Assembly: GCF_002482385.1 (NCBI RefSeq)
Contig: NZ_DLFW01000004.1
Location: 26,911-90,910 of the forward strand
From: Dysgonomonas sp. UBA7710
GTDB taxonomy: Bacteria > Bacteroidota > Bacteroidia > Bacteroidales > Dysgonomonadaceae
Length of the DNA stretch: 64,000 nucleotides
Reading direction: 5' to 3'
The first letter of the stretch is position 1; every line of letters starts with the position of its first letter. The translations under genes were made by a program, and so were the position numbers. Shown here piece after piece: positions 9,213 to 19,200 of the stretch. The notes beneath the pieces were generated by a model. The model worked only from the letters and a program-made list of their open reading frames with translations. It did not search any database and was not told where the DNA came from.

Positions 9213-10811
9213 CTATTTGTCATATTTTACCAAATGTGGGGAGTCATTCACTTCTTTAGTCCGGTTTCCGGTGATTTCCCCACTGATCCTGAAATAATCA
9301 AAGTCTGCATATCCTCCGGTATTTTTTGCTGCGTAATTATATAATCCAAAACGATAGCCCATAAAATGGCCCAATGTGTAACTCATCTTCAATGGTTTGC
9401 CTGCCGAGAGCCACTTTTCCCCGTCAAGGCTGTAATAAAAATATGCCAGATCGGCTTTCTCCCTGAAATCACAATCTACTTTAAAGTAAACTATTTTTTC
9501 CCCGAAGGGGATTTCTTCCTGCTCTACCGGTTTGCCCGACGAGGCATTGTTCATGTATATAAATTTCCGGCTACCGTTCACTTTTATTCCTATTTGCCCG
9601 TAATGGTTTTGCAGAAGGCACAAACCGGCAAAGTCACCGTCTTTCATTCCTGAAACATCCATTTTGGTCGTTCCTGAACAAACGGGGCCAATGGTGCGCT
9701 GTGTCAGTGTGTTTCTTGCTAATTCGAGGTTATTATCGAGGCGTCCTGTCGTTAGGCGCAAATAACCGTTTTCCACTTTCCATAATGCATTGTCCGGATT
9801 GTGATTCCACTGCCATACAAGTGGTAAGGCCCGGTCGCCTTCTTTTCTGTCAAATTCGTCCGAATTCACAATCCCGGGTATTAATCCTTTATTACCGGAT
9901 AAGCCGGACTTTTCAGAGTCCTTATCGCCAATGCTGATTTTGGGGAATCCGTCTTCCCAATTCATCGGAAGAAGATAGGGGATTCGCCCTACGGCTCCGT
10001 AATCACGGAAAAGGTAAGCAAACCATTCCCCGCCGGGCGTTTCGATAATACCTCCCTGCGCTATCCCTGAATTTTGAAAAGCCAGACGGCCCTCCCATTT
10101 CCCATTCAGGCTGTCTGCCCGGTGAACAACTTCCGTCCGCATCCCGCCGCGAGGCCATGTTATATTGAAAAGATAGTATTTCCCGCCGTGCCTGAAAAGT
10201 TGCGAACCTTCTGCCCCCAAAGCGATATCGTCGCCTGCCGGTGCACTCGCATTTTCGATCAAAACACGGTTTGTGCCGGGCTTCATTCCCGAAAAATCGG
10301 GTTCGAGTTCAGTAATGGATAATTTCCCATTTCCGTAAATCATATAAACCTTACCGTCATCGTCAAACCAAAGTGTATGATCGTGCAGGGAAGGTGTAAA
10401 CGTCCGTGTTTCCCACGGGCCGTTTTCAATATCGTCAGTGATATAAATATAAGTTTTGTCGGTAGTCTGTGAAAAAGTGGTAATATAAAATTTTCCGTTG
10501 TGATAACGGATACAGCTTGCCCATGAACCGCGCCCGTAAGCGTTTTTGCCGTTGGTAAGATTCATAGCGTTGATATTGGCTAAGGTATCATAAGCGTAAT
10601 TTACTATTTCCCAATTAATCAAATCATTCGATTTCATTATCGGAACACCCGGTGCCATGTGCATCGTTGTGCTGCTCATATAGTAAGTGTCGCCGACACG
10701 TACCATCGACATATCGGGAACATCGGCAAAGATAAGCGGATTCTTTGCAGACTGGGCATTGACGAGCAATACAAAAAATAAAAAGAGAATACTTAGATCG
10801 AGTTTTTTCAT
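9213..10811 (-). CDS. GH43 family (subfamily 12-like) arabinofuranosidase/xylosidase with C-terminal sandwich domain
   Basis: A 532-aa protein with a signal peptide (residues 1-19, LLVNAQS). The N-terminal GH43 propeller has FADVPDMSMVRVGDTYYM (base Asp), HTLWFDDDGKVYMIYG (Asp) and ALGAEGSQLFRHGGKYYL (acid Glu). A C-terminal concanavalin-like domain of the DUF1349/GH43_C2 type spans about 320-515. This architecture is typical of Bacteroidetes GH43 enzymes acting on arabinoxylan side chains or xylo-oligosaccharides. It starts 70 bp after susD and precedes the GH2 gene by 66 bp, so it is part of the PUL operon. Substrate is inferred from family and neighbours. Confidence 0.88.
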   Translation of the reverse strand: MKKLDLSILFLFFVLLVNAQSAKNPLIFADVPDMSMVRVGDTYYMSSTTMHMAPGVPIMKSNDLINWEIVNYAYDTLANINAMNLTNGKNAYGRGSWASCIRYHNGKFYITTFSQTTDKTYIYITDDIENGPWETRTFTPSLHDHTLWFDDDGKVYMIYGNGKLSITELEPDFSGMKPGTNRVLIENASAPAGDDIALGAEGSQLFRHGGKYYLFNITWPRGGMRTEVVHRADSLNGKWEGRLAFQNSGIAQGGIIETPGGEWFAYLFRDYGAVGRIPYLLPMNWEDGFPKISIGDKDSEKSGLSGNKGLIPGIVNSDEFDRKEGDRALPLVWQWNHNPDNALWKVENGYLRLTTGRLDNNLELARNTLTQRTIGPVCSGTTKMDVSGMKDGDFAGLCLLQNHYGQIGIKVNGSRKFIYMNNASSGKPVEQEEIPFGEKIVYFKVDCDFREKADLAYFYYSLDGEKWLSAGKPLKMSYTLGHFMGYRFGLYNYAAKNTGGYADFDYFRISGEITGNRTKEVNDSPHLVKYDK

Positions 10812-10881
10812 GGTTCGCTTAAAAATGGGGCTGCTTTATTCACAGCCCCTTATTTATCACAGTTTCAGTTTACCCGTGGCT

Positions 10882-12825
10882 CTATTTATTATATCCCGGA
10901 TTCTGGTAAGCCGCTTTTTCGGTATCGCTCATGGTCATGGCATCGAGTTGTCCCTGCGGAATCGGACGCAGATAATGGAATGGTTGAATGTTACGTTTGT
11001 ATTCCACTTGTGTGTGATCGCCTACAGCCGAGCCACAAATGGTATATGAAGAGGCGTATTCAGTCCATTTTTGCGTGCGTACCAAGTCGTACCAGCGGTA
11101 GCCTTCACCGTAGTATTCGCGGCTGCGTTCGGCTAGAATATAATCGATGTCGATATTGGCAGGAGTCGCTGCCGTCATGGCCGCACTGTTGTCTGCTATT
11201 TTTGTACCGTCTCCACCCATGCTCCATTGTCCGTTGTTGCTGTATCTCCATTTTCCGGCTCGTGCACGCAGTACATTAACCAGGTCGCGCGCACTCATTG
11301 AACCGGTTGCTCCCTTCACGGCGGCTTCGGCTGCGATCAGATACAGTTCAGAGAATTTGGCAATGTTCCACGGACGAGTGCTTCCACCATTCGGTTGTCC
11401 CAGACCTCCGGCGTTATCGGTACGGTAAGGGCCCAGCTTCCAAAGGCCTGGATAAAAAATACGGCTAATACCACTTGGGTTAATAACCCAGTCGGCCCGG
11501 CCCGGCAATGTACCGCCTCCTATGCTGCTGCTTCCAGCACCGTTTGGATACACCACATTCGGATTTTCTTCATCCAGGAATGTGAAAATTGGTTCGCCGC
11601 TCTTTACCGGCATACCGTTAGCATTGATGACAGGATTTTGCCTACCTGGTACTTTATCCACGTTGCACGGGTATACAGTCACAAAAGTTCCATCATATCG
11701 GCTGTCGTTGGTTTTATCGGCAAAGGTGTTGGTAAATACTTTGTAAGGCGGGGCTAAAGCGGTCCAAGGACGGCCTCCCCACTGGACTGCTTCACGGTCG
11801 ACAGAAGTTACGCCGGAGCTCCTTACTAGGGTATAATTGCAGGTAGTAAACCACCCTGCGAAATTATCCGGTGCACCACCGGTAGCATACGATAAACTTG
11901 ATCCATTGTAATATTCATCCTGAATGTGGTCGCTGTACAATACAATTTCGTTATTGCGGTCGTTTTGAGCCAGATTTACATCGTAGTATGTAGGTTGCAA
12001 GCCGAAACGACCGGGGTTGTTGATCCCGTCGAGCGCGATATTATAGGCCTGCTGGAAGTACCAAGCGGCATCGTGTCCGTCCGGGTCGGTACGCTGACTA
12101 TCAGGATAAGTTGGAATATTGCCGGGGTTTTGCAGCCACCAGCCGTAAGTCAAATAAGCTTTCGCCAAATACAGGCGAGCTGCTGTTTTGGTCACGCCTC
12201 CGGTAACACGGCCGGCATCGGGCAGATTGTCAATAGCTGTTTTCAGATCGGGGAAAACGGCTTGTGTATATACTTCAGGTACGGTGTTGCGTACCGATGT
12301 CCGCGATGGAGTAGTATTGAATTTCAATACACCCGAACCCAGATCCAATGGCACTCCGCCAAAGGTTTGCACCAGCATAAAGTAGTCGAATGCCCGCCAG
12401 AAGCGTGCTTCCGAAATCAGAGATTCCGACTTGCCCGCAGCCGCGGCGTTTTCGATTATGCCACTGGCGGTATTGATATTGGAATATACTGCATTCCAAA
12501 GTGCGTCCCCGCGACTGGTAGAAGCATTCAGGTTTGATGAAGAACCGATAGTCAGATCGGGGTCTATACTGTTGCCATTGGAATTTTGCGCAAATGTATA
12601 TTCATCTGTACCGGATTCACATACCATATAATAATATTGTCCGTAAAAATAGCGCGTATGCGCGTACAGTGAAGTCAGACCGCCCTGTATACCCTCTTCG
12701 GTTTTGAAGAAATCGGGGGTATAGTCGGTACGTGGTGTTTCATCCAAAATACTATTGGAACAGGAAAAAGTCAATAAAGCTAAGACAACAGTCCCCAAAA
12801 TGTTTTTGAAATTTATATTTTTCAT
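10882..12825 (-). CDS. susD-like: SusD/RagB family glycan-binding lipoprotein (xylan-type PUL)
   Basis: A 647-aa lipoprotein (lipobox LLTFSCSN, Cys22). It has the SusD fold: an N-terminal TPR-rich part (SEARFWRAFDYFMLVQTFGGVPL) and the RagB C-terminal region (AERSREYYGEGYRWYDLVRT). It ends with the typical YLRPIPQGQLDA and a terminal QNPGYNK. SusD proteins cap the SusC barrel on the cell surface and help deliver oligosaccharides. It begins 24 bp after the susC stop and the pair is clearly one transcription unit. At 647 residues it is longer than the usual 500-550, with extra loops between about 240 and 430. Confidence 0.95.
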   Translation of the reverse strand: MKNINFKNILGTVVLALLTFSCSNSILDETPRTDYTPDFFKTEEGIQGGLTSLYAHTRYFYGQYYYMVCESGTDEYTFAQNSNGNSIDPDLTIGSSSNLNASTSRGDALWNAVYSNINTASGIIENAAAAGKSESLISEARFWRAFDYFMLVQTFGGVPLDLGSGVLKFNTTPSRTSVRNTVPEVYTQAVFPDLKTAIDNLPDAGRVTGGVTKTAARLYLAKAYLTYGWWLQNPGNIPTYPDSQRTDPDGHDAAWYFQQAYNIALDGINNPGRFGLQPTYYDVNLAQNDRNNEIVLYSDHIQDEYYNGSSLSYATGGAPDNFAGWFTTCNYTLVRSSGVTSVDREAVQWGGRPWTALAPPYKVFTNTFADKTNDSRYDGTFVTVYPCNVDKVPGRQNPVINANGMPVKSGEPIFTFLDEENPNVVYPNGAGSSSIGGGTLPGRADWVINPSGISRIFYPGLWKLGPYRTDNAGGLGQPNGGSTRPWNIAKFSELYLIAAEAAVKGATGSMSARDLVNVLRARAGKWRYSNNGQWSMGGDGTKIADNSAAMTAATPANIDIDYILAERSREYYGEGYRWYDLVRTQKWTEYASSYTICGSAVGDHTQVEYKRNIQPFHYLRPIPQGQLDAMTMSDTEKAAYQNPGYNK

Positions 12826-12849
12826 ATCTTAAGATTTGATATTAAATAA

Positions 12850-15800
12850 TTAGAAAGATACATTCAAACCAAACAATAAGTTACGGGTTTGCGGCGTATT
12901 TGTTCCTACCGTGAGCATCGTGTTTGCCCTGTAAGGGAGACTTCCGGTTACTGCTGCATTTTCGTTTCCATAAGAATTGGTCACCGGGTCCAAGCCTGTT
13001 TCTTTATTATACGGAGAGAACAGTACAAATGCGTTCTGCAACGTAAAGTACAAGCGGGCGCTGCTGAGTCCGACCTTTTTAAACCAGTTGGCGTTCGGGT
13101 CAAAATTGTAGCCTAGCGTAATTTGGCCTACCTTAAAGTAGGAAGCGTCAAAATATCCCAGCGTGCTGGCGTATCTCTGATTGTCTCCACTCATGGCTAC
13201 ACCCGGTTTCGGATATTTGGCACCGGTATTTTCCGGTGTCCAGTAATCTACTTTTACGTTTCCGCGGCGTCCTGACAGCATATTCAGATAACCATTAGTG
13301 GCGTGAAGCGTACTCACCAGAATACCGCCGTGCTGATAGGTACCAATGATATTCAAATCCCAGTTTTTGTAAGCGATCCGTGTTGTGAACCCGCCCTGCC
13401 AGTCGGGATCCGCGCTGATTACCTGACGATCGGCGGCACCAATAGCTCTAGTCGGTGTTCCGTCTGCATTGTAGTCGCCGGTATATTCCACTTTAATCAT
13501 ACCTACGGACCCACTGTTATTTTCTAAAATATCCAGATAAGGATCGCCTTCTTGCCACAATCCGATTTTTTTATAATCGAAAATAGAATTCACCGGATAT
13601 CCTTCAAACCAGCAGTTTGATTCATCTCTCTTCTGTCCGGAGGCAAGTTCGGTAATTTTGTTGCGGTTGGTATAGAAGTTGACGCCGGCTTCCCACGACC
13701 ATCCGTCTTTGTTGTCGAGAATGACGCCGTTCAGGCTTATTTCAACGCCCTTGTTGCTCATCTTTCCGATGTTGGCCAGATAACTGCCTACGCCGGCTGT
13801 AGAAGGCAGATTTACGCTCTGAAGAATATCGTCGGTCCTGGCATCGTAATATTCGATTGTTCCCGACAGGCGGTTTTGCAGGAAGCTGAAATCTAAACCA
13901 AAGTTCCATGTTCTTGTATATTCCCAGTCTAACTCGGGGTTAGGAGTTGTGGCTACGTAGAAACCGGTGGTTTTGTCGTCACCGAAGTTGTATGGACGGG
14001 TACCCAGGCTTCCGAGTGTTGTGTAGGGGTTGATTGATTGGTTGGAAGTTATCCCCCAACCGATGCGCAGTTTCAGGTTATCCAAGTAACCGGAGGTACT
14101 TTCCATAAAGCTTTCTTTCGCGATGTTCCAACCAGCGGAGAAGGCCGGGTAGCTGATCCATTTGTGTCCGGCCGCCAATACGGACGAACCGTCCCAGCGC
14201 ATGGAGGCTAGCAACATATAGCGTGAATCGTAGTCGTACATTACGCGCGCCATATACGATTGCAATCCGCGTTCCCAAAAGTCTTGGTTGTCGGGGTTAT
14301 ATACAATTTTATCGGATGGAGCACGCCCTATATTCCAATATTGGAACTGGTCGGACGGAAGATCGGTTGCGCTTATTAATGAGCGGTCATAATGGCTTTG
14401 TTCGGAGGCATATAAGCCGTTCAATGTCAGGTGATTCTTTCCAAACATTTTTTCATAGGTAATCAGATGCTCGATAGCCCATTTGTAGTATTGATTTTTG
14501 TCCAAAGAAGCGCTAGATGCCGCTGCCGTAGCACTGAAGACATTTGCCCCTCTATATTGTCCCCTTTGGTTGCTGCGATAATCCAGGCCCAAAGTAAGTC
14601 GATAGTTCAAGCCTTCTACTCCCGGAATCTTCACTTCGCCGTATAGCGAGTTATAGGAACCGAACCCGCGCTGATTGTCCGCATACGAATCGCCCAAATT
14701 CTCAATTGTATTACGCGTATAAGTCCAATAATCATCCATAAAAGAATGTATTGTAGGCTTCAAACTTCCATCTGTATTATACGGATTAATCAAAGGCGAA
14801 GTAGCCAGCGTATTATACAATCCGAGATTCTGTCCGTTGGTAATGTTGTAGTTGTTGTTGGTAGTCAGCCCGAAACGCAGATATTTGCCAATATTCTGGT
14901 CGATGGTGGCGCGCAGGCTGATACGGCTGTAATCTTGTCCCGGAACCAAGGATTGATCTTCGTAATAACCGGTACCTACATTATAACTGCCGGAATCGTT
15001 TCCCCCCGAAATGCTTACATAGTGATTTGTGGTTATACCATTTTTGAACATCAGATCCTGCCAGTCAGTATTTGTTCCCAGCACTTCATCGCTGCCCATG
15101 GTCGGGTTTCCTTCTGTGTCTCTGTATATTCCTGCATCTTTGCGCAGTTGGTACAGTTCGTCTCCGTTCATCATTGGATAGCGGTGATAAAGCGTTTTCA
15201 CACCATAATATGCATCGTAGGTTACTTTGGGTTTGGTTCCCATATTTCCTTTATAGGTGGTAACGATGATCACACCGCCCGCTCCGCGCGAACCATAAAT
15301 AGCAGTAGCCGAAGCGTCCTTGAGGATGTCGATACTTTTGATGTCGTTCGGGTTAATGTCCCCGATCGTTCCGCCAAAGGGTATTCCGTCCAGTACCACC
15401 AGCGGTGCGTTGTCTCCGGTAAGTGAGCGAGTACCGCGAATGCGGATTTGCATGTCGGCGCCGGGCTTGGAATTTGCCTGCGACAATTGTACGCCTGCGA
15501 CACGTCCTGCAAGGGCAGAAGTAACGTTTCCTGTCTGTATTTGACGGATTACATTTCCCTGCATGGAAGCCACCGAACCTGTTACAGCTTCTTTCCGTTG
15601 AGTACCATACCCTATTACCACTACCTCTTCGAGCATCTTGTTGTCCTCTTCGAGTATTACATCTATACGATTCCTGCCAGAAACGTTTATCGTCTGCATA
15701 ACAAATCCGATAAACGAAAAAGTAAGTTTACCTTGAGGGGATACTGAAATGGAAAACTTACCATCAGTATCGGTTATAGTACCATTGGTAGTACCCGATT

Positions 15801-15945
15801 CTACTACACTGACCCCGATAATGGGTTCTCCCGCAATATCTTTCACTACTCCATTTACAGAAATGTTTTGAGAAAAAGCTAAAGCCGGGATAAGAAAAAA
15901 TAAAAATAAAAGTCTCAAAGACTTAAAAATTCTTGCATTTCTCAT
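12850..15945 (-). CDS. susC-like: SusC/RagA family TonB-dependent glycan transporter (xylan-type PUL)
   Basis: A 1031-aa outer membrane protein with signal peptide (1-26). A carboxypeptidase-D-like domain follows (about 28-110, ISVNGVVKDIAGEPIIGVSV), then the TonB-box/plug region (EEVVVIGYGTQRKEAVTG; plug hallmark KDASATAIYGSRGAGGVI). A 22-strand barrel ends in the aromatic terminus LFGLNVSF. It imports oligosaccharides with energy from TonB. It is the first gene of the PUL operon and diverges from the hybrid two-component regulator. A -7 promoter element lies 140 bp upstream. Confidence 0.96.
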   Translation of the reverse strand: MRNARIFKSLRLLFLFFLIPALAFSQNISVNGVVKDIAGEPIIGVSVVESGTTNGTITDTDGKFSISVSPQGKLTFSFIGFVMQTINVSGRNRIDVILEEDNKMLEEVVVIGYGTQRKEAVTGSVASMQGNVIRQIQTGNVTSALAGRVAGVQLSQANSKPGADMQIRIRGTRSLTGDNAPLVVLDGIPFGGTIGDINPNDIKSIDILKDASATAIYGSRGAGGVIIVTTYKGNMGTKPKVTYDAYYGVKTLYHRYPMMNGDELYQLRKDAGIYRDTEGNPTMGSDEVLGTNTDWQDLMFKNGITTNHYVSISGGNDSGSYNVGTGYYEDQSLVPGQDYSRISLRATIDQNIGKYLRFGLTTNNNYNITNGQNLGLYNTLATSPLINPYNTDGSLKPTIHSFMDDYWTYTRNTIENLGDSYADNQRGFGSYNSLYGEVKIPGVEGLNYRLTLGLDYRSNQRGQYRGANVFSATAAASSASLDKNQYYKWAIEHLITYEKMFGKNHLTLNGLYASEQSHYDRSLISATDLPSDQFQYWNIGRAPSDKIVYNPDNQDFWERGLQSYMARVMYDYDSRYMLLASMRWDGSSVLAAGHKWISYPAFSAGWNIAKESFMESTSGYLDNLKLRIGWGITSNQSINPYTTLGSLGTRPYNFGDDKTTGFYVATTPNPELDWEYTRTWNFGLDFSFLQNRLSGTIEYYDARTDDILQSVNLPSTAGVGSYLANIGKMSNKGVEISLNGVILDNKDGWSWEAGVNFYTNRNKITELASGQKRDESNCWFEGYPVNSIFDYKKIGLWQEGDPYLDILENNSGSVGMIKVEYTGDYNADGTPTRAIGAADRQVISADPDWQGGFTTRIAYKNWDLNIIGTYQHGGILVSTLHATNGYLNMLSGRRGNVKVDYWTPENTGAKYPKPGVAMSGDNQRYASTLGYFDASYFKVGQITLGYNFDPNANWFKKVGLSSARLYFTLQNAFVLFSPYNKETGLDPVTNSYGNENAAVTGSLPYRANTMLTVGTNTPQTRNLLFGLNVSF

Positions 15946-16085
15946 GATTAAGATTCATTATTTACTATTATTAATAGGTTATTTGCTTTTGATTCAAGTG
16001 TGGGAGTTCTAAGTTTTCATAAGTAAAATAATTTAGATTAAGGTATGATATTGTATTACTCAATTCGATCAGATTCTGTATGATG

Positions 16086-16093
16086 CAAACTTA
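16086..16093 (-). promoter_or_regulatory. candidate -7 element of the xylan-PUL susC promoter
   Basis: Minus-strand TAAGTTTG fits the Bacteroidetes -7 consensus TAnnTTTG. Transcription would begin near 16079, giving a leader of about 134 nt before the susC ATG. I see no clear -33 TTTG. The AT-rich stretch 16094-16200 between this and the regulator promoter is the likely binding region of the divergent HTCS. Confidence 0.5.
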
Positions 16094-16229
16094 TAAATAT
16101 CTCTTTTTAAAATACAGACCGGGTGTATCATATAGTTTTCGGTGTGTAACATGTATTTTTTGTGTATAACATATACTTTTCTCTACGTTACATTCGCTTT
16201 TGAAAAGTATATATTCCTTATTATTTTTT

Positions 16230-16237
16230 TATATTTG
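16230..16237 (+). promoter_or_regulatory. candidate -7 element of the hybrid two-component regulator promoter
   Basis: TATATTTG matches TAnnTTTG, with the expected start of transcription near 16244. That is downstream of the ATG at 16200 and 25 nt before the ATG at 16269, so it decides for the later start. A TTTTG at 16198-16202 is too far away (27 nt) to be a good -33 box. Confidence 0.45.
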
Positions 16238-16268
16238 CATATATACTGCTTCTAATATCTGGATACCC

Positions 16269-19200
16269 ATGACAACAAAGAACACGAGGATAAAAGCATT
16301 TGTTCTGATATGTATTTTTTCCCTTGTCGCAAATTCCTATATATTTTCGCAAATAGGTAGATTCTATTCCCCTGACGAAGATCTGTCAAACAGCCTTATC
16401 AACCAGGTATATCAGGATAGAAAAGGATTTGTCTGGATTGCAACGGAAAACGGATTGAATAAATTCGACGGAATGAAATTCAATATCTATAAACATTCGT
16501 CCGAAGATTCCACTTCTCTAAAAAATAATTATGTACGGACTATATTCGAAGATAGTTCAGGTAATTTCTGGGTTGGGTGTATCAATGGCCTGATGAAGTA
16601 TGACTGGGCGACCAATTCATTCAGGGAAATAAAAATGTACAAAGACGGGAATCTGGTTTCTCCCCATATCACGCGCATGATAGAGGCACGTAATGGAGAT
16701 ATATGGGTAGCAACTTCCGGACAAGGGATATTTTTCATCAAAAAAGGAGAACGGGAATTCCATGCGAATTTACAATTGACCAATCTGCTGGTAAGTAATT
16801 ATCTGAACTCTATTTTTGAAGATTCGAAAGGGAATCTTTGGATAGGTTCTGAAAATAACGGGCTGAATCTCTACAATCCTGTTACCAATCAGATAAAAGC
16901 ATTTACTGCCCCTGCTAATATAAGTAGTAATAACATTTCATCCATAACAGAAGATAAACAAGGAAATATATACGTAGGAACATTAACCGGAGGGCTTAAC
17001 AAATATAATGAACAGACAAAGATATTTGAGGCAATTGGGGCGGACAATAATACCCAGCTACTGATTAAAGACCTGCTGCTGACTAAAGAAAATATATTAT
17101 ATATAGGTACAGACGGGCAGGGGTTAAAACTATACAACAGAGAAAGAAACATCGTAGAAGATTATAAAATCACGTCTGCCCCATTCGATTTCTCGAAAGG
17201 GAAAGTTCATTCGATTCTTCAGGACAGGGATAATAACCTTTGGCTTGGTATTTTTCAGAAAGGGATAATATTTATTCCGGGCACAGAAAAGAAATTTGAT
17301 TATTACGGTTTCAAATCGTTAAAGAATAATCCGATTGGTTCCAGTTCGGTGATGTCTATCTATAAAGACAAGGAAGGCATAACCTGGGTAGGTACAGATA
17401 ATGAAGGTATTTACGGTATCAACAATAGAGGGGAAAGGGTAGCTCATTTCATGCAGACCTCTTTATTTTCATCCATTTCAAATATCATACTGAGCATTTT
17501 TGAGGATTCCAATAATAATATGTGGGTGGGCTCATATACTAAAGGACTGGCAAAACTCAACCGGAAGACGGGAAACTGTGAATATATTCCGGAATTACTA
17601 AATGAAAAGATATACTGTATCGCCGAAGACAGCGAGAAGAACCTGTTGATAGGTACCTATGGTTCCGGCTTTTTCAGGTTGAATCTGGCAAGTGGGAAAA
17701 TGACTCATTATGAATCGCGGAAAAGTGAGAATGATGACTTTTCTATAGATGAACTGAGTAATGACTGGATCAACGATATCCTGTTCGACAGTGAGGGGCT
17801 GATTTGGATTGCACATTATAAAGGAGTAAGTTGCTATAACCCGAAAAAGAACACCTTTTTGAATTATCTCAATCAAAATACAATATTACCGCATACGGTA
17901 GCATATACCCTTTTTGAAGATAAGACAGGTAATATATGGATAGGGACGTCCGACGGATTGAATATCTTTAATAAGAAAGAGCAATCGGTTAAAAGCTATT
18001 CGACCAGAGACGGATTGCCAAATAATGTTATATGCGGCATACGGGAAGACAACGAACGGAATATCTGGATAAGTACCTATTTTGGTATCAGTAAATTTAT
18101 TGTCAGTGAAAACCGGTTCATCAATTACTACACCGGCGACGGGTTGCAGGGCAATGAGTTTACACGCGGAGCAAAATTTGAGGATGCTGCCGGCAAAATA
18201 TATTTTGGAGGTATTTATGGTGTAACCAGCTTTTATCCTAAGGACATAACCGAAGCCAAGAAGGAACTGAAAGTGCTGGTTACAGACTTCTTTCTATTCA
18301 ACCGGGCGGTAAAGATGGGGGATAAATCGGGCGGTAACGAGATTGTTTCTACATCCGTTATGGATGCGGATCAATTTACTCTGGCTTACAACGACAATAC
18401 ATTCAGTATAGAATTCTCTGCGCTGGAGTTTTCAAATCCCGAGCGTATTGTTTATCAATATATGATTGAAGAAATCAGTCAGGACTGGCTTAATTCCTAT
18501 CCCGGCATGGGGCGGGTTACCTATACAAACCTGAATCCGGGTACATATACTTTTAAATTGAGGGCGAAAGACCATGATAATTATTCGGATGTAAAGACAA
18601 TAAGAATAATTATTACACCTCCGTGGTATCAGTCTCCATGGGCATATGCCGCATATGCAGTGTTGAGTGTCTTGTTGGTTTTGTTTATTGCGAATTATAT
18701 CTATGCGCGTATCCGTCATCGTCAGGAAGAAATGAGGCGGCAGCATCTGGAGCAGATAAATGAAGCTAAGTTGCAGTTCTTTATTAATATATCGCATGAA
18801 ATACGGACTCCTATGACCTTAATTATAAACCCGTTGGAAAAGTTATTGTCGGAGAATAAAGATCAGAAATTGCAAAAGACCTATGTGATGATATACCGGA
18901 ATGGCCTGCGGATTCTTCGCCTTATCAACCAGCTGATGGATATCCGTAAGCTGGATAAGGGACAAATGCAGTTGCATTTCAGGGAGACTGATATTATAGG
19001 ATTTATCGACGATCTGATGATGACGTTTGAGTATTCGGCCCAAAGAAAAAATATAAATTTCAATTTCAGACATGAAGTCGATAGGCTGAATGTATGGATT
19101 GACCTGAATAACTTTGATAAAGTCTTATTGAATATAATCTCGAATGCTTTTAAGTACACACCGGATAATGGAAATATAACCATCGATTTATCTACTGGTC

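Noticed and set aside
16200..16268. Earlier start of the hybrid two-component regulator
   Set aside because: A -7 element at 16230-16237 lies downstream of that ATG, and the ATG at 16269 opens a proper signal peptide.
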